Source: Nocardioides potassii (lineage in GTDB: Bacteria; Actinomycetota; Actinomycetes; Propionibacteriales; Nocardioidaceae). From it: 64,000 bases of DNA. Below the pieces are notes generated by a model. That model saw only the letters and a list, made by a program, of their open reading frames with translations, was not told where the DNA came from and did no database searches. Positions 63,115 through 64,000 of this stretch are shown piece after piece; position 1 is the stretch's first letter; every line of letters starts with the position of its first letter. Location of the stretch: positions 248,001 to 312,000 of the forward strand of contig NZ_JAKJHZ010000010.1 in NCBI RefSeq assembly GCF_021648885.1. Direction: 5' to 3'. The position numbers and the translations under genes were made by a program.

Positions 63115-64000
63115 TCAGGCGGTGACGACGGCGACGCTGTCGCGCGCGGCGTCGGCGACGGCCTCGGCCGTGATGCCGAACTCGGCGTAGATGCGGGCGT
63201 AGTCGGCGGACGCGCCGTAGTGCTCGATGGAGACGATGCGGCCGTGGTCACCGACGAGCTCGCGCCACCCCTGCTTGACGCCGGCCTCGACGGAGACGCG
63301 GGCCTTGACGGTGGGCGGCAGCACCATGTCGCGGTAGGCCTCGTCCTGGTCCTCGAACCACTCGAGGCAGGGCAGCGAGACGACCCGGGCGTCGATGCCG
63401 TCGGCTGCCAGCAGCGTGCGGGCCTCGACAGCGAGCTGCACTTCGGACCCGGTGCCGATGAGGATCACGTCGGGCGTGGCCTTCTCGGAGTCGATGAGGA
63501 CGTAGCCACCGCGCGCGACACCCTCGGTCGAGGCGAAGCCGTCCTCGCCGCGCGGGAACACCGGCACGTTCTGGCGGGTCAGCGCGAGCGCTGCCGGACG
63601 GTCGGTGTGGCCGAGGATCGTCTGCCAGGCGGCGACGGTCTCGTTGGCGTCCGCAGGCCGTACGACGTCGAGGCCGGGCATGGCGCGCAGGGCCGCGAGG
63701 TGCTCGATCGGCTGGTGGGTCGGTCCGTCCTCGCCGAGACCGATGGAGTCGTGGGTCCACACGTAGGTGACCGGCAGCCGGCTGAGCGCCGCCACGCGCA
63801 CGGAGCCGCGCATGTAGTCGGAGAAGGTGAGGAAGGTGCCGCCGAACACGCGGGTCAGGCGGTCGGCCGCGATGCCGTTCATGATCGCGCCCATGCCGTG
63901 CTCGCGGATGCCGAAGTGGAGGACCCGACCGGCGTGGGGGTCGGTGCTCCACTCACCGACCTCGGCGACCACCGGGCCGACCGACGGGGCACTGGTGATG
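63115..64000 (-). CDS. tkt: Transketolase, C-terminal part (cut by the window end)
   Basis: 295 residues are visible. [21 protein letters not shown], the pyrimidine-domain [43 protein letters not shown] with catalytic His, and the C-terminal domain [18 protein letters not shown] and [12 protein letters not shown]. The thiamine diphosphate domain lies beyond the edge. First known gene of the tkt-tal-pgi-zwf-opcA-pgl series. Confidence 0.97.
   Translation of the reverse strand, partial: ITSAPSVGPVVAEVGEWSTDPHAGRVLHFGIREHGMGAIMNGIAADRLTRVFGGTFLTFSDYMRGSVRVAALSRLPVTYVWTHDSIGLGEDGPTHQPIEHLAALRAMPGLDVVRPADANETVAAWQTILGHTDRPAALALTRQNVPVFPRGEDGFASTEGVARGGYVLIDSEKATPDVILIGTGSEVQLAVEARTLLAADGIDARVVSLPCLEWFEDQDEAYRDMVLPPTVKARVSVEAGVKQGWRELVGDHGRIVSIEHYGASADYARIYAEFGITAEAVADAARDSVAVVTA

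Overview
The window reads as chromosomal DNA of a high-GC actinomycete, most likely Nocardioides or a close relative of the Nocardioidaceae. The evidence is the strong G/C bias at codon third positions, the uvrC-rapZ-yvcK-whiA and gap-pgk-tpiA gene orders, RbpA, OpcA, a resuscitation-promoting factor, mycothiol-dependent isomerase and Mce-associated family proteins, and the very frequent use of leaderless promoters (a TAnnnT-type box 6-8 nt before an ATG or GTG). The genus is an inference.

Layout. 1-1659: a truncated membrane histidine kinase and a membrane protein. 1.7-8.3 kb: an accessory, partly decayed stretch with weaker codon bias. It holds a secreted protein, small orphan ORFs, an OhrR-type MarR regulator facing an ECF-like sigma factor across a perfect inverted repeat, a broken histidine kinase, an alpha/beta hydrolase, and a membrane-anchored protein gene split by an in-frame amber codon. 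8.3-10 kb: an orphan phage-like SNF2-type helicase. 10-21 kb: SCO6745-like protein, aldo/keto reductase, Rpf, DinB, TrmL, PepN, tryptophan dioxygenase, AlkA-like glycosylase, phospholipase D. 21.5-34 kb: uvrB, DUF1707, hemerythrin, ion channel, Mce-associated proteins, a TrxR-like ferredoxin reductase, then a glycosyltransferase/methyltransferase/toroid gene set converging on an esterase-methyltransferase pair. 34-46.9 kb: two secreted metalloproteases, three sulfotransferase-like genes, cytochrome b561, a thioredoxin-rhodanese fusion, uvrA under a clear SOS box, and a Rieske lipoprotein. 46.9-55.8 kb: uvrC-rapZ-yvcK-whiA, gap-pgk-tpiA, secG, rbpA. 57-64 kb: tkt-tal-pgi-zwf-opcA-pgl on the minus strand.

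Functional themes. All three UvrABC subunits are present but at separate loci. The right end is a continuous central-carbon block: lower glycolysis on the plus strand meets the whole oxidative and non-oxidative pentose phosphate operon on the minus strand. Between these two housekeeping blocks sits a single AbiEi/DUF559-like nuclease gene flanked by inverted arrays of a 31-bp hairpin repeat (55780-57047). This REP-like arrangement is the most unusual structure in the window. No tRNA, rRNA, CRISPR array or recognisable insertion-sequence transposase was found.
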